From: Streptomyces hyaluromycini
GTDB lineage: Bacteria; Actinomycetota; Actinomycetes; Streptomycetales; Streptomycetaceae
Direction of reading: 5' to 3'
Length of the DNA stretch: 64,000 nt
Assembly (NCBI RefSeq): GCF_002217755.1
Contig: NZ_BCFL01000017.1
Coordinates: forward strand, 834,442-898,441
Under the pieces are notes generated by a model. It worked only from the letters and a program-made list of their open reading frames with translations. It ran no database searches and had not been told where the DNA came from. Shown here one piece after another: positions 48,719-56,479 of the stretch. The translations under genes and the position numbers were made by a program. Each line of letters begins with the position of its first letter. Positions within the stretch are counted from its first letter, which is position 1.

Positions 48719-49888
48719 ATGGACACCTCCAAACTGATTGGCGACCGTTTCAAGGTGAAGGATGGCCCGGTCAGTGGTGCCATGGGCGACGTGTGGCCAG
48801 CCGAGGACACGAAGCTGGGCCGCACCGTGGCCCTGAAGTTCCTCGCACGACGACGCCTCCGTCAACAGGGAGCCCTCACGGAATTCACTGATTGGACGGT
48901 GAGAAGGTTCGAGCGCGAGGGCTTTGCGATGGCTCGGGTCAATCATCCTCATGTCGCACACATCTATGACACTGGCGAACATGACGGCGAGCTCTACATC
49001 GTCATGGAGTACATCCAAGGCAAGTCGCTCACCAGCTATTTGAAGACAGGACCCACCCTCACACTTGAGCGAACCGTTCGGTGGACACGCGAAATCTGTG
49101 AGGGCCTCGAAGCTGCGCACTCACGCAAGGTGCTCCACCACGACATCAAGCCCGACAACATCATGATCACGAACCAGGGCGAGGTGAAGATCGTGGACTT
49201 TGGGCTGGCGTCCTTCGCCGATGTCACCCAGTCCCACACGGGCGTGGGCACCCCGCTGTACAAGGCACCGGAGCGGTGGAACGACAACCCTGGCAGCGTG
49301 CGCAGCGACCTGTACTCCGTGGGCTGCGTCCTGTACGAGATGCTGACTGGGCGCCCACCCTTCGGCAGCCCTCAGGACGACCCCATGACCGTGGGCAGGA
49401 TGCACCAGGACGATTCGCCGGCACCTCCGAGCGCCCACCGCCCAGGCGTGCCCGATCAACTCGACTCCATCGTCCGGATTCTTCTGGCCAAGGACCCGGC
49501 ATATCGCCCGCGAAGCGCCGAGGCGGTTGCGGAGGTGATGAGAGATATCCAGAATGCCCTGGGGGTTGAGGACCTGGCTGATGCGAGCGGACGGGCAGAG
49601 CTGTCTGACGCTGTGGACAGCGACACTCGCCATTCGGAGCGCATCCGGCTACTGGATCGCCGTATCTTCGAACTGGAACTCCGGTTCGGACCGGATGACC
49701 AGGCAGTGATCGAGACACGCGTGGAGCACGCCGAACTCACCGGCCAGTCGGGCGACACACGAGGGGCCGCAGCCCTGTACAACCGCCTCGGCCGTGACTG
49801 TCAGGACTTCTTCGGCCCCTATGACATGCAGGCACTCAACGCCTTCGAAGGTGTCGCACGGTGGATCGCAAGATCGGGCGCAGGGTAA
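48719..49888 (+). CDS. Serine/threonine protein kinase (Hanks type)
   Basis: A 389-residue kinase. A glycine-poor P loop (DGPVSGAMGDVW) is followed by the VALKFLARR lysine, the catalytic loop LHHDIKPDNIMI, the DFG in IVDFGLASF, the APE equivalent in APERW and the DLYSVGCVLYEMLTG segment. The HRD arginine is replaced by histidine. Residues about 285-389 form a short helical C terminus and there is no membrane anchor or PASTA domain, unlike PknB. It is the last gene before the right junction, downstream of a coiled-coil membrane protein. A role in phage-triggered abortive infection is possible, as for Stk2 (inference). Confidence 0.85.
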   Translation: MDTSKLIGDRFKVKDGPVSGAMGDVWPAEDTKLGRTVALKFLARRRLRQQGALTEFTDWTVRRFEREGFAMARVNHPHVAHIYDTGEHDGELYIVMEYIQGKSLTSYLKTGPTLTLERTVRWTREICEGLEAAHSRKVLHHDIKPDNIMITNQGEVKIVDFGLASFADVTQSHTGVGTPLYKAPERWNDNPGSVRSDLYSVGCVLYEMLTGRPPFGSPQDDPMTVGRMHQDDSPAPPSAHRPGVPDQLDSIVRILLAKDPAYRPRSAEAVAEVMRDIQNALGVEDLADASGRAELSDAVDSDTRHSERIRLLDRRIFELELRFGPDDQAVIETRVEHAELTGQSGDTRGAAALYNRLGRDCQDFFGPYDMQALNAFEGVARWIARSGAG

Positions 49889-50039
49889 ACCAGCTCGTGC
49901 CTGGGGGCGTGCCCAGCTCTGAGCTACCGCTCGTGGCAACGCGCTCGAATTCGACCCTGCGATTGCATCCTCGTCGAGCAGTCCCGGCAGAGCACCCCCA
50001 CCGGCAACCGCCGCCAATCGTGTTGTTGCAGGTCAGGCT

Positions 50040-50090
50040 GCGATAGGTGAAAAAGGCTTGACTGAGGTGACCAGCGTGCCCAGCCGCATC
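50040..50090. other. attR: attR of the integrative element
   Basis: Right junction. On the minus strand host CTGGTCACC precedes the shared TC, and element AGTCAAGCCTTTTTCAC follows. The core (GA on the plus strand) is at 50064-50065. Joining the element ends gives a dyad, AAGGGTTG-GGCTCAGT-CAAGCCTT, centred exactly on TC, as expected for attP. Confidence 0.82.
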
Positions 50091-50287
50091 CGGTCGGTGA
50101 CGGAGGCGGCCGCGGTCAGCGTCGGTATCGCACCGAACCACGGGCCGTCCCGGAAGCTGCGCCAGGACAGGTGGTCGTACGTGTACGCGGTGTGGAAGCC
50201 CAGCTCCTCCGCGCGCGTCCAGGCGGCACGGCCGCCCTCGCTCCAGCGGCGGTACGGGAGGATCACGGTGCTCAGACGCAGACTCAT
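50066..50287 (-). pseudogene. 5' part of the split LLM oxidoreductase gene
   Basis: Encodes the first 74 or so residues ([19 protein letters not shown] to LGTLVTS) of the LLM oxidoreductase whose remainder is at 26982-27660. The reading frame continues 10 codons into the element (VKPFSPIAA) and stops at 50033. It retains the native promoter and start codon but not a catalytic fold. Confidence 0.88.
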
Positions 50288-50329
50288 GGGTCCGAGACTA
50301 AGGGGACCCGCCGACAGCGGACGAAACGG

Positions 50330-50812
50330 TCACCGTATGCGGCTGCTCAGCCACGGCGTGAGCAGGTGCGCGGCGAGGTGCTCCTTGTACGTGCGGTCCC
50401 CGGCCAGCGGCACGACCAGGGTGGCCGCGGGCGGGAAGCGGCGGGCCCGGACATGGGCCAGGCCGCCGAAGACGGAGTGCAGGAAGGCGGGCACGTCGTC
50501 GCGCGGGACGTCGTGGAACGCCACGCCCTCGACGGTGATCAGCGCGTCGTCTTCCGGGAAGAGCCGCACGCTCACCCGGGGCAGGCCGCCGAACTCGGCG
50601 TACGCCTCGTGCGGCAGCGACCCGTCGGGGTCCGTGGTGACACCGAAGCCCGCGGCGCTGCGCCGCGAGGTCTGGTCGGCGCCGATGTCGTGCGTGACCT
50701 CGATCTCGCGTCCGTGTTCGGCGGCGATCGCGTGGAGCGCGCCGACGGCCGCCTCGGTGGTCGGAAGGTGTTCCCCGTGCCCCTGGTACTCCGAATGGTC
50801 CATACCACTCAT
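50330..50812 (-). CDS. Hypothetical protein
   Basis: A 160-residue soluble protein; not recognised. HSEYQGHGEHLPTTEAAVGAL at the start and DALITVEGVAFHDVPRDDVPAFL in the middle look like an alpha/beta fold, with a hydrophobic strand near the end (AATLVVPLAGD). It lies 10 bp after kptA on the same strand, so the two are likely co-transcribed. Starts at ATG 50812 or 50803; neither has a strong ribosome-binding site. Confidence 0.62.
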   Translation of the reverse strand: MSGMDHSEYQGHGEHLPTTEAAVGALHAIAAEHGREIEVTHDIGADQTSRRSAAGFGVTTDPDGSLPHEAYAEFGGLPRVSVRLFPEDDALITVEGVAFHDVPRDDVPAFLHSVFGGLAHVRARRFPPAATLVVPLAGDRTYKEHLAAHLLTPWLSSRIR

Positions 50813-50822
50813 GATGCCGGGG

Positions 50823-51398
50823 TCAGTGCGGCTCGGGGAAGCGCAGGTAGCGCGGCGGCACGGCCTGGGTCAGCCACACCCCGTTCGCGCTGATGTGGAA
50901 GACGTGCCCGTCCCGGTGCATCGCGCCCGCGTCGACCGACAGCACCACGGGGCGCCCGCGCCGGGCACCGACCCGCGTCGCGGTCTCCCGGTCCGCCGAC
51001 AGATGCACGTCGTGCCTGTTCATCGGCCTGAGGCCCTCGCTCCGGATCGCGTCCAGATTCCTCGCGACGGTGCCGTGGTACAGATACGGCGGCGGGGTCG
51101 CCGGGGGCAGTCCGAGGTCGACGTCGATGCTGTGGCCCTGGCTGGCGCGGATCCGGGTGCCGTCGATCGCGAACCGCTGCTTGTCGTTGGCGGCGACGAC
51201 GTGGTCCAGTTCCTCGCGGGTGACCGGGAAACCGTGCGCCGCTGCCGCCGCGAGCAGCGTGTCGATCTCCACCCAGCCCGCCTCGTCCAGGCTGAGCCCG
51301 ATGCGTTCGGGCTGGTGGCGCAGGTGTTTCGAGAGGTACTTCGACACCTTCACGGTGCGCCGCTCGTCCTGTGCTCCTTCGTTGTGTCTTGCGTTCAT
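50823..51398 (-). CDS. kptA: RNA 2'-phosphotransferase (Tpt1/KptA)
   Basis: A 191-residue enzyme of the Tpt1/KptA family. VSKYLSKHLRHQPERIGLSLD is the N-terminal winged part; RASQGHS, YHGTVARNLDAIRSEGLRPM and ETATRVGARRGRPVVLSVDA form the NAD-dependent ADP-ribosyltransferase-like core. The family moves an internal 2'-phosphate from RNA to NAD. Bacteria lack the tRNA splicing that generates this substrate in eukaryotes, so the bacterial role is open. ATG 51398 is chosen; a further in-frame start at 51467 would read through the DnaA-box region. Confidence 0.9.
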   Translation of the reverse strand: MNARHNEGAQDERRTVKVSKYLSKHLRHQPERIGLSLDEAGWVEIDTLLAAAAAHGFPVTREELDHVVAANDKQRFAIDGTRIRASQGHSIDVDLGLPPATPPPYLYHGTVARNLDAIRSEGLRPMNRHDVHLSADRETATRVGARRGRPVVLSVDAGAMHRDGHVFHISANGVWLTQAVPPRYLRFPEPH

Positions 51399-51453
51399 GC
51401 CATCAGAGTGCAGGGCGAGACGCGGATCACGCAGATATTTTTCGCCGCAGGTT

Positions 51454-51507
51454 TGATCCACAACCAAGTGCGGTTATCCACAAGGAAATTGGCCGAGTTG
51501 TGGACAA
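51454..51507. promoter_or_regulatory. Three-site DnaA-box cluster
   Basis: TGATCCACA at 51454 (one mismatch), TTATCCACA at 51474 (perfect) and TGTGGACAA at 51499 (the reverse complement of the Streptomyces box TTGTCCACA), at intervals of 20-25 bp. They lie between kptA and the MerR gene. Confidence 0.75.
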
Positions 51508-51519
51508 GTGCTGGGCATT

Positions 51520-52466
51520 TCACGGTGTTTCGTCAAGATCGTTAACAGGGTTGTGATGTGTGGTGAGCTCGTCCAACCGCCGGGCCCGTACCTCGCGTTC
51601 GGCGGCGATCGCGATGAACTCGGCGATGCGTTCCGGGCCAACGAGCCGTCGTACGGCCTGAATCGTGTCGGTGGGAAGGGACACGGAACGCATCTCGTCC
51701 GGGGGTTTCGGCTGTTCCCCCGCACCGAGTCGACGGCGCACCTCACGGGTCGCGAACAGGCGCATGGCACGGGCCAGTTCGGCGTCCACCGTCTGCTGGG
51801 CCAGGGGGCGCAGCCGGCGGACGAGCGAGGCCCTTCGGCCGCGCCGGCGTCGGTGCGGTGGTCCGGGTCGTCGAGGTAGCGGGCGAAGACGTGCTCGGTG
51901 GTGAACTCCAGGAAACGGGCCGCGATGTGCTCGACCTGCACCCTCAACTCCCGCAGGTGCCCGGAGATCGCGGAGAGAGGGACGCCCGCTGCGTACAACT
52001 CCGCTGCCACGGCGAGCTCCTGAGGGCTCGGGACGAGGAAGGAGCCGGGGTCGCCGTCCACCGGTTCCAGTACGCCGAGTGCCACGGCCTCGGCGACGGC
52101 CGTGTCGTCGGGGGTGCCGCCGAAGCGGGCGTCGAGTTCGGCGCGGGACAGGCGCACCGGTTCCTCGTCGGTCCAGGGGCCCTCGGCCTCGGTGACCAGT
52201 CCCAGGACGCCGGCCAGGCCGCGGCCGGTGTCCCAGGCGTCGAGCAACTCCCTGATGGAGGCGAGGGTGTAGCCGCGGGCGAGGAGGTCGGCGATCTGGC
52301 GGAGGCGGGTGAGGTGGGCGTCGGAGTAGAGGTTGGCGGGGCCCTGGCGTTCGGGGCGGGGGAGGAGACCCTTGTCCTGGTAGGCGCGGATGGTCCGGAC
52401 GGTGGTGCGGGAGTGGTGGGCCAGGTCCTCTATGCGGTAGGCGGGGGTGGCCGGGGGGTCGGTCAT
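51520..52466 (-). pseudogene. MerR-family regulator with apparent frameshift
   Basis: The N-terminal MerR domain is intact (YRIEDLAHHSRTTVRTIRAY, ERQGPANLYSDAHLTRL) and continues through about residue 210 (AARFLEFTTEHVFARYLDDPDHRTDAGAAEG). After that the frame turns into low-complexity sequence, while another frame carries what looks like the true C terminus (ASLVRRLRPLAQQTVDAELA ... LDELTTHHNPVNDLDETP). One G added to the run complementary to 51831-51833 (GAAGGGCC to GAAGGGGCC) would join the two into a normal protein of about 315 residues. Either a real mutation or a sequencing error. ATG 52466 follows AAGGAACCCCAC. Confidence 0.8.
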
Positions 52467-52586
52467 GTGGGGTTCCTTGGCTGGTGACCGGGGTTGGGGG
52501 CCGGGGGTGGGGACGCTTACCGGCGCTGGCAGGGTGCCGCTGCGCCCACCCGTGCCGCCCCGCGGCACGCCTGCCCGCAGCTACGA

Positions 52587-52669
52587 CGTGCCCCGTAAGG
52601 GGCGCTGGGGGTACCCCCGGCCGAAGGCTGGGGGAGGAACTGCGCGACCAGCACCCACGCACCCGCAGT
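52587..52669 (+). repeat. Streptomyces intergenic repeat, variant copy
   Basis: GCCCCGTAAGGGGCGC followed, after an inserted GC-rich hairpin stretch, by GGAACTGCGCGACCAGC and ACCCGCAG. It shares these blocks with the copies at 59321-59378 (inverted) and 59704-59759. It lies in the gap between the MerR gene and the hydrolase-SDR gene. Confidence 0.7.
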
Positions 52670-52683
52670 TGGACCACGACCTT

Positions 52684-54444
52684 CTACAACTTCGGTTCCA
52701 CTCTCGCAATTCGGCGCAGAACCCCCGGCGCCACCCGCGAAAGCCACCGCGCGCCCCTCGCCTCCGGCGTCACCGGGACTACCGCGCGGTTGTGTTCCAC
52801 CGCCTCCAGGATCGCCGAAGCAACCTTCTCCGGTGGGTAGTTGCGCATGCCGTACAGCCGTGCCGACCGCTGCTGACGGCGTCGTTCCTCCTCCTCGTCG
52901 ACCCCCGTGAAGCGGGCCGTGGAGGTGATGTTGGTGTTGATGAGCCCGGGGCAGATCGCCGTCACCCCGATGCGCTGGGAGGCGAGTTCGGCGCGCAGGC
53001 ACTCGGACAGCATCAGGACCGCCGCCTTGGAGGTGCTGTAGGCCGGCAGGGCGCGGGAGGGCTGGTACGCGGCGGCCGACGCCACGTTCACGATGTGGCC
53101 GCCCTGGGCGCGTTCCGCCATCCGGGCCCCGAACAGGCGGCACCCGTGGATCACGCCCCAGAGGTTGACGTCCAGGACCCGCCGCCAGTCCTCGGTCGTC
53201 GTCGTGAAGAAGGACCCCGACAGACCGATGCCCGCGTTGTTGACCAGTACGTCCAGTACCCCGTACTCGCGATGGACCTTCTCCGCGAGCTTCTCCATGG
53301 CCTGCTCGTCGGAGACGTCCGCCGTCTCGGGCCAGGCATCGGCCGCTCCGATCAGCCGGGACAACTCGGCGGTGCGCGCGGCGGCCTCCGCGTCCCGGTC
53401 CACCGCCACCACCCGCGCGCCCGCCTCCGCGAACGCGAACGCCGTCGCCCGCCCGATCCCGCTGCCCGCACCCGTGACCAGGACCAGCTGGCCCCCGAAC
53501 CGCTGGGCGTGGCGGCCGGCGGGCTTCGGCTCCGAGCTCCGGCCGTCCTCCACCGACCTCACGAACTCCTCGATCCAGGACGCCACCTGGTCCGGGCGCG
53601 TGCGCGGGATCCAGTGCTTGTCGGGCAGGGTGCGGCGGGTGAGCCGGGGCACCCAGCGCTCCAGGTCGTCGTACAGCCGCTCGGAGAGGAACGCGTCGCC
53701 GAGGGGCGTGATGAGCTGCACGGGCGCGTGGGCGTACGCGTCCTCGCGCGGGCGGCGCAGCCGGGCCCGTACGTTGTCGCGGTACAGCCAGGCGCCGTGT
53801 GCCGCGTCGGAGGGCAGGGAGGAGGTCGGGTAGTCCCCCGCGGGGAGCCTCTCGGCCCGCTGGAGGATCCTCGGCCAGGCCTTGCCCAGGGGGCCGCGCC
53901 AGGCCAGTTCGGGGAGGGCGGGGGTGTGCAGCAGGTACACGTACCAGGACTTGGCGCCCTGCCCGAGGAGCTGGCCCACCCGGCGGGGTGTCGGGCGCTG
54001 CACGCGCGCGTTGATCCAGTGCCCGAAGTGGTCCAGGGACGGTCCGGACATCGACGTGAAGGAGGCGATACGGCCCTCGGTGCGCCCCACCGTGACGAAC
54101 TCCCAGGACTGCACCGAGCCCCAGTCGTGGCCGACCAGGTGCACCGGGCGGTCCGGGCTGACCTCGTCGATCACCGCCAGGAAGTCGTCCGTGAGTTTGG
54201 CGAGGGTGAAGCCGCCGCGCAGGGGCTGGGGGGCGGTGGAGCGGCCGTGGCCGCGGACGTCGTAGAGGACGACGTGGAAGCGGTCGGCGAGGCGGGTCGC
54301 GACCTCGGTCCAGACCTCCTTGCTGTCCGGGTAGCCGTGGACGAGGACGACCGTCGGGGCCGCCGGGTCGCCCAGCTCCGCCACGCACAGGTCGACGCCG
54401 CCCGTCCGCACCCGCCGCTCGCGCGCGCCTTCGATGCCGGTCAC
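52684..54444 (-). CDS. Alpha/beta hydrolase-SDR fusion oxidoreductase
   Basis: A 586-residue two-domain protein. The N-terminal 300 residues are an epoxide-hydrolase-like alpha/beta hydrolase (VVLVHGYPDSKEVW, GHDWGSVQSWE nucleophile region, a late DKHWIPRTRP histidine). The C-terminal part is a classical SDR: VTGAGSGIGRATAF for NAD(P), VNNAGIG, then S...YSTSK with the catalytic Tyr and Lys. The same domain order occurs in mycobacterial EphD. It may act successively on a hydrophobic substrate. The GTG start overlaps the stop of the M24 peptidase gene (GTGA), so they form an operon. Confidence 0.88.
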   Translation of the reverse strand: MTGIEGARERRVRTGGVDLCVAELGDPAAPTVVLVHGYPDSKEVWTEVATRLADRFHVVLYDVRGHGRSTAPQPLRGGFTLAKLTDDFLAVIDEVSPDRPVHLVGHDWGSVQSWEFVTVGRTEGRIASFTSMSGPSLDHFGHWINARVQRPTPRRVGQLLGQGAKSWYVYLLHTPALPELAWRGPLGKAWPRILQRAERLPAGDYPTSSLPSDAAHGAWLYRDNVRARLRRPREDAYAHAPVQLITPLGDAFLSERLYDDLERWVPRLTRRTLPDKHWIPRTRPDQVASWIEEFVRSVEDGRSSEPKPAGRHAQRFGGQLVLVTGAGSGIGRATAFAFAEAGARVVAVDRDAEAAARTAELSRLIGAADAWPETADVSDEQAMEKLAEKVHREYGVLDVLVNNAGIGLSGSFFTTTTEDWRRVLDVNLWGVIHGCRLFGARMAERAQGGHIVNVASAAAYQPSRALPAYSTSKAAVLMLSECLRAELASQRIGVTAICPGLINTNITSTARFTGVDEEEERRRQQRSARLYGMRNYPPEKVASAILEAVEHNRAVVPVTPEARGARWLSRVAPGVLRRIARVEPKL

Positions 54445-55283
54445 TTGTCCTCCGCCCAGCGCCGCACGTGCGGCAGATCGTCGTCCAGCCAGAAGGCGCT
54501 CTGCTCGGGGTCCCGGGAGTCGGTGACCACGAGGATCTCCTCGAACTTGGCGCCCGTGCCCCGGAAACCGAGGTGCGGTTCGACCGCCCACAGGCCCGGC
54601 CGGGGCGGGTGGTCGGAGAAGCGGTACGGCGACCACAGGGGCGACCAGCCCTCGCGGTGGCCGTGCAGCGCGTCGGCCGCGAGGCCCTTCAGGGACTGGG
54701 TGCCGAACCCGAAGAGGTGCGGTGACCAGCGGCGCTGCTTCACCCGGTCCACCTTGTGGGCGATCACGCCGAAGGGGTACGCGCGATGCCGGTTGGCGTA
54801 GCCCTGGCGGACCATGAGGCGGTCCACGTCCTGGTAGATCTCGCGCAGCGGGCGCCGCTCGCGCACCTCGCGCAGGATCAGCTCCCGGTGCGCCTCCAGG
54901 TCGGCCATCAGCCGGTCCTGCACGGGGTTGGGCCCGAGGGAGCCGGAGTAGCCGATGTCGGCCGTGCAGCCCTCGTACACCGGGGCCAGGTCCAGGATGA
55001 ACGGCATCCCGGGCGCCAGCCGGCGGTCGGTCGGGAAGAACTGCAGCGGTACGCGGAAGTCCGTGAACGCCGTGCGGTCGCCGAACCAGGCGAAGGGGAG
55101 GTGGAACCAGTCCCGCACGCCCCGCGCGCGCAGCCACTCGCGCTGCATCCGGGCCGCCTCGCGCTCGGTGATCCCCGGCTCCAGCCGGGCCGCGACCGCC
55201 TCCGCGCACTCGTAGGCGAGCCGCTGCACCCGACGGAAACCCTGGAGCTCCGCCGAACGTTCTTCCTGCACTGCCGTCGTCAC
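54441..55283 (-). CDS. M24-family metallopeptidase-like protein
   Basis: A 280-residue pita-bread-fold protein like methionine aminopeptidase and prolidase. GMPFILDLAPVYEGCTADIGYSG supplies the first pair of metal aspartates, and AVEPHLGFRGTGAKFEEILVVT a late glutamate. AYPFGVIAHKVD and FGFGTQSLKGL occupy the usual histidine regions. Some ligands appear altered, so it may be a creatinase-like or ligand-binding variant. GTG at about 55283 is preferred over the TTG at 55367. Translationally coupled to the hydrolase-SDR gene. Confidence 0.78.
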   Translation of the reverse strand: MTTAVQEERSAELQGFRRVQRLAYECAEAVAARLEPGITEREAARMQREWLRARGVRDWFHLPFAWFGDRTAFTDFRVPLQFFPTDRRLAPGMPFILDLAPVYEGCTADIGYSGSLGPNPVQDRLMADLEAHRELILREVRERRPLREIYQDVDRLMVRQGYANRHRAYPFGVIAHKVDRVKQRRWSPHLFGFGTQSLKGLAADALHGHREGWSPLWSPYRFSDHPPRPGLWAVEPHLGFRGTGAKFEEILVVTDSRDPEQSAFWLDDDLPHVRRWAEDK

Positions 55284-55383
55284 CCGATCCGCCCCGTCTC
55301 CGTCGACTGCGGTACGTGCCCGTAACTTGACACTGGTGAATGTGACAGTTGTTAGAGGGAACGTCAATAGGAGGGATGAGGCC

Positions 55384-55392
55384 TGTGGATAA
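55384..55392 (-). promoter_or_regulatory. DnaA box (perfect)
   Basis: TGTGGATAA, the complement of TTATCCACA, in the intergenic region between the M24 peptidase gene and the ABC cluster. A solitary site. Confidence 0.55.
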
Positions 55393-55507
55393 CTCTGCGT
55401 AGCTCTCAGGCAGGGGTTCCCCTAGGGCCCCGTAATACTCGAGGCTGACGCGAAGACGGCTCCAAGGTCTGACGACCGGAGTGGTCCGGGTCACTACCTT
55501 CTATGAC

Positions 55508-56479
55508 GTGACTGTGATCGCGACCGAAAGCCTGAGCAAGCGGTTCCCCCGGGTGACCGCGCTCGACCGGCTGTCCGTGGACATCGGACCCGGTGTGACC
55601 GGACTCGTCGGAGCCAACGGCGCCGGCAAGTCCACCTTGATCAAGATCCTGCTGGGTCTGTCCCCCGCGACCGAGGGCCGCGCCGAAGTGCTCGGCCTCG
55701 ACGTCGCGACCAAGGGCGCCGCCATCCGCGAGCGCGTGGGCTACATGCCGGAGCACGACTGCCTGCCGCCCGACGTCTCGGCCACCGAGTTCGTCGTGCA
55801 CATGGCCCGCATGTCCGGCCTGCCGCCCGCCGCCGCCCGCGAGCGCACCGCCGACACCCTGCGCCACGTCGGGCTCTACGAGGAGCGGTACCGGCCCATC
55901 GGCGGCTACTCGACCGGCATGAAGCAGCGCGTCAAGCTGGCCCAGGCCCTGGTGCACGACCCGCAGCTGGTCTTCCTCGACGAGCCGACCAACGGCCTCG
56001 ACCCGGTCGGCCGTGACGACATGCTCGGCCTGATCCGCCGTATCCACACCGACTTCGGCATCTCGGTCCTGGTCACCTCGCACCTGCTCGGCGAACTGGA
56101 ACGCACCTGCGACCACGTGGTCGTCGTCGACGGCGGCAAGCTGCTGCGGTCCAGCTCCACCACCGACTTCACGCAGTCCACGACGACCCTCGCCATCGAG
56201 GTCAGCGACAGCGACGAGCACCCCGACGGCACCCGCGCGGTGCGCGACGCGCTCCACGCGCGCGGGGTGGAGACGGACAACGAGGGCGGCGGCCTGCCCG
56301 GCGCCGGCCACATCCTGCTGCTCACCGCCCAGGGCGAGGACACGTACGACCTCGTCCGCGACGTCGTCGCCGACCTGGGTCTCGGCCTGGTGCGCATGGA
56401 GCAGCGCCGGCACCACATCTCCGAGGTCTTCACCAGCGCCGACGAGCAGCGGAAGGAGGCGACCGTCCATGGCGGTTGA
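55508..56479 (+). CDS. ABC transporter ATP-binding protein
   Basis: A 323-residue ABC-2-type ATPase. Walker A is GANGAGKST, signature GYSTGMKQRVKLAQAL, Walker B LVFLDEPTNGLDP. The C-terminal extension of about 100 residues is typical of exporters of the drug/antibiotic or lipid type. It starts at GTG 55508 (a GTG at 55514 is possible) without a strong ribosome-binding site. It is the first of four coupled genes, ATPase-permease-ATPase-permease. Confidence 0.88.
   Translation: MTVIATESLSKRFPRVTALDRLSVDIGPGVTGLVGANGAGKSTLIKILLGLSPATEGRAEVLGLDVATKGAAIRERVGYMPEHDCLPPDVSATEFVVHMARMSGLPPAAARERTADTLRHVGLYEERYRPIGGYSTGMKQRVKLAQALVHDPQLVFLDEPTNGLDPVGRDDMLGLIRRIHTDFGISVLVTSHLLGELERTCDHVVVVDGGKLLRSSSTTDFTQSTTTLAIEVSDSDEHPDGTRAVRDALHARGVETDNEGGGLPGAGHILLLTAQGEDTYDLVRDVVADLGLGLVRMEQRRHHISEVFTSADEQRKEATVHGG

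Noticed and set aside
51399..51467. Upstream extension of kptA to 51467
   Set aside because: The extra residues (VDQTCGEKYLRDPRL) precede the family's normal start and would run through the DnaA-box cluster; ATG 51398 is better supported.
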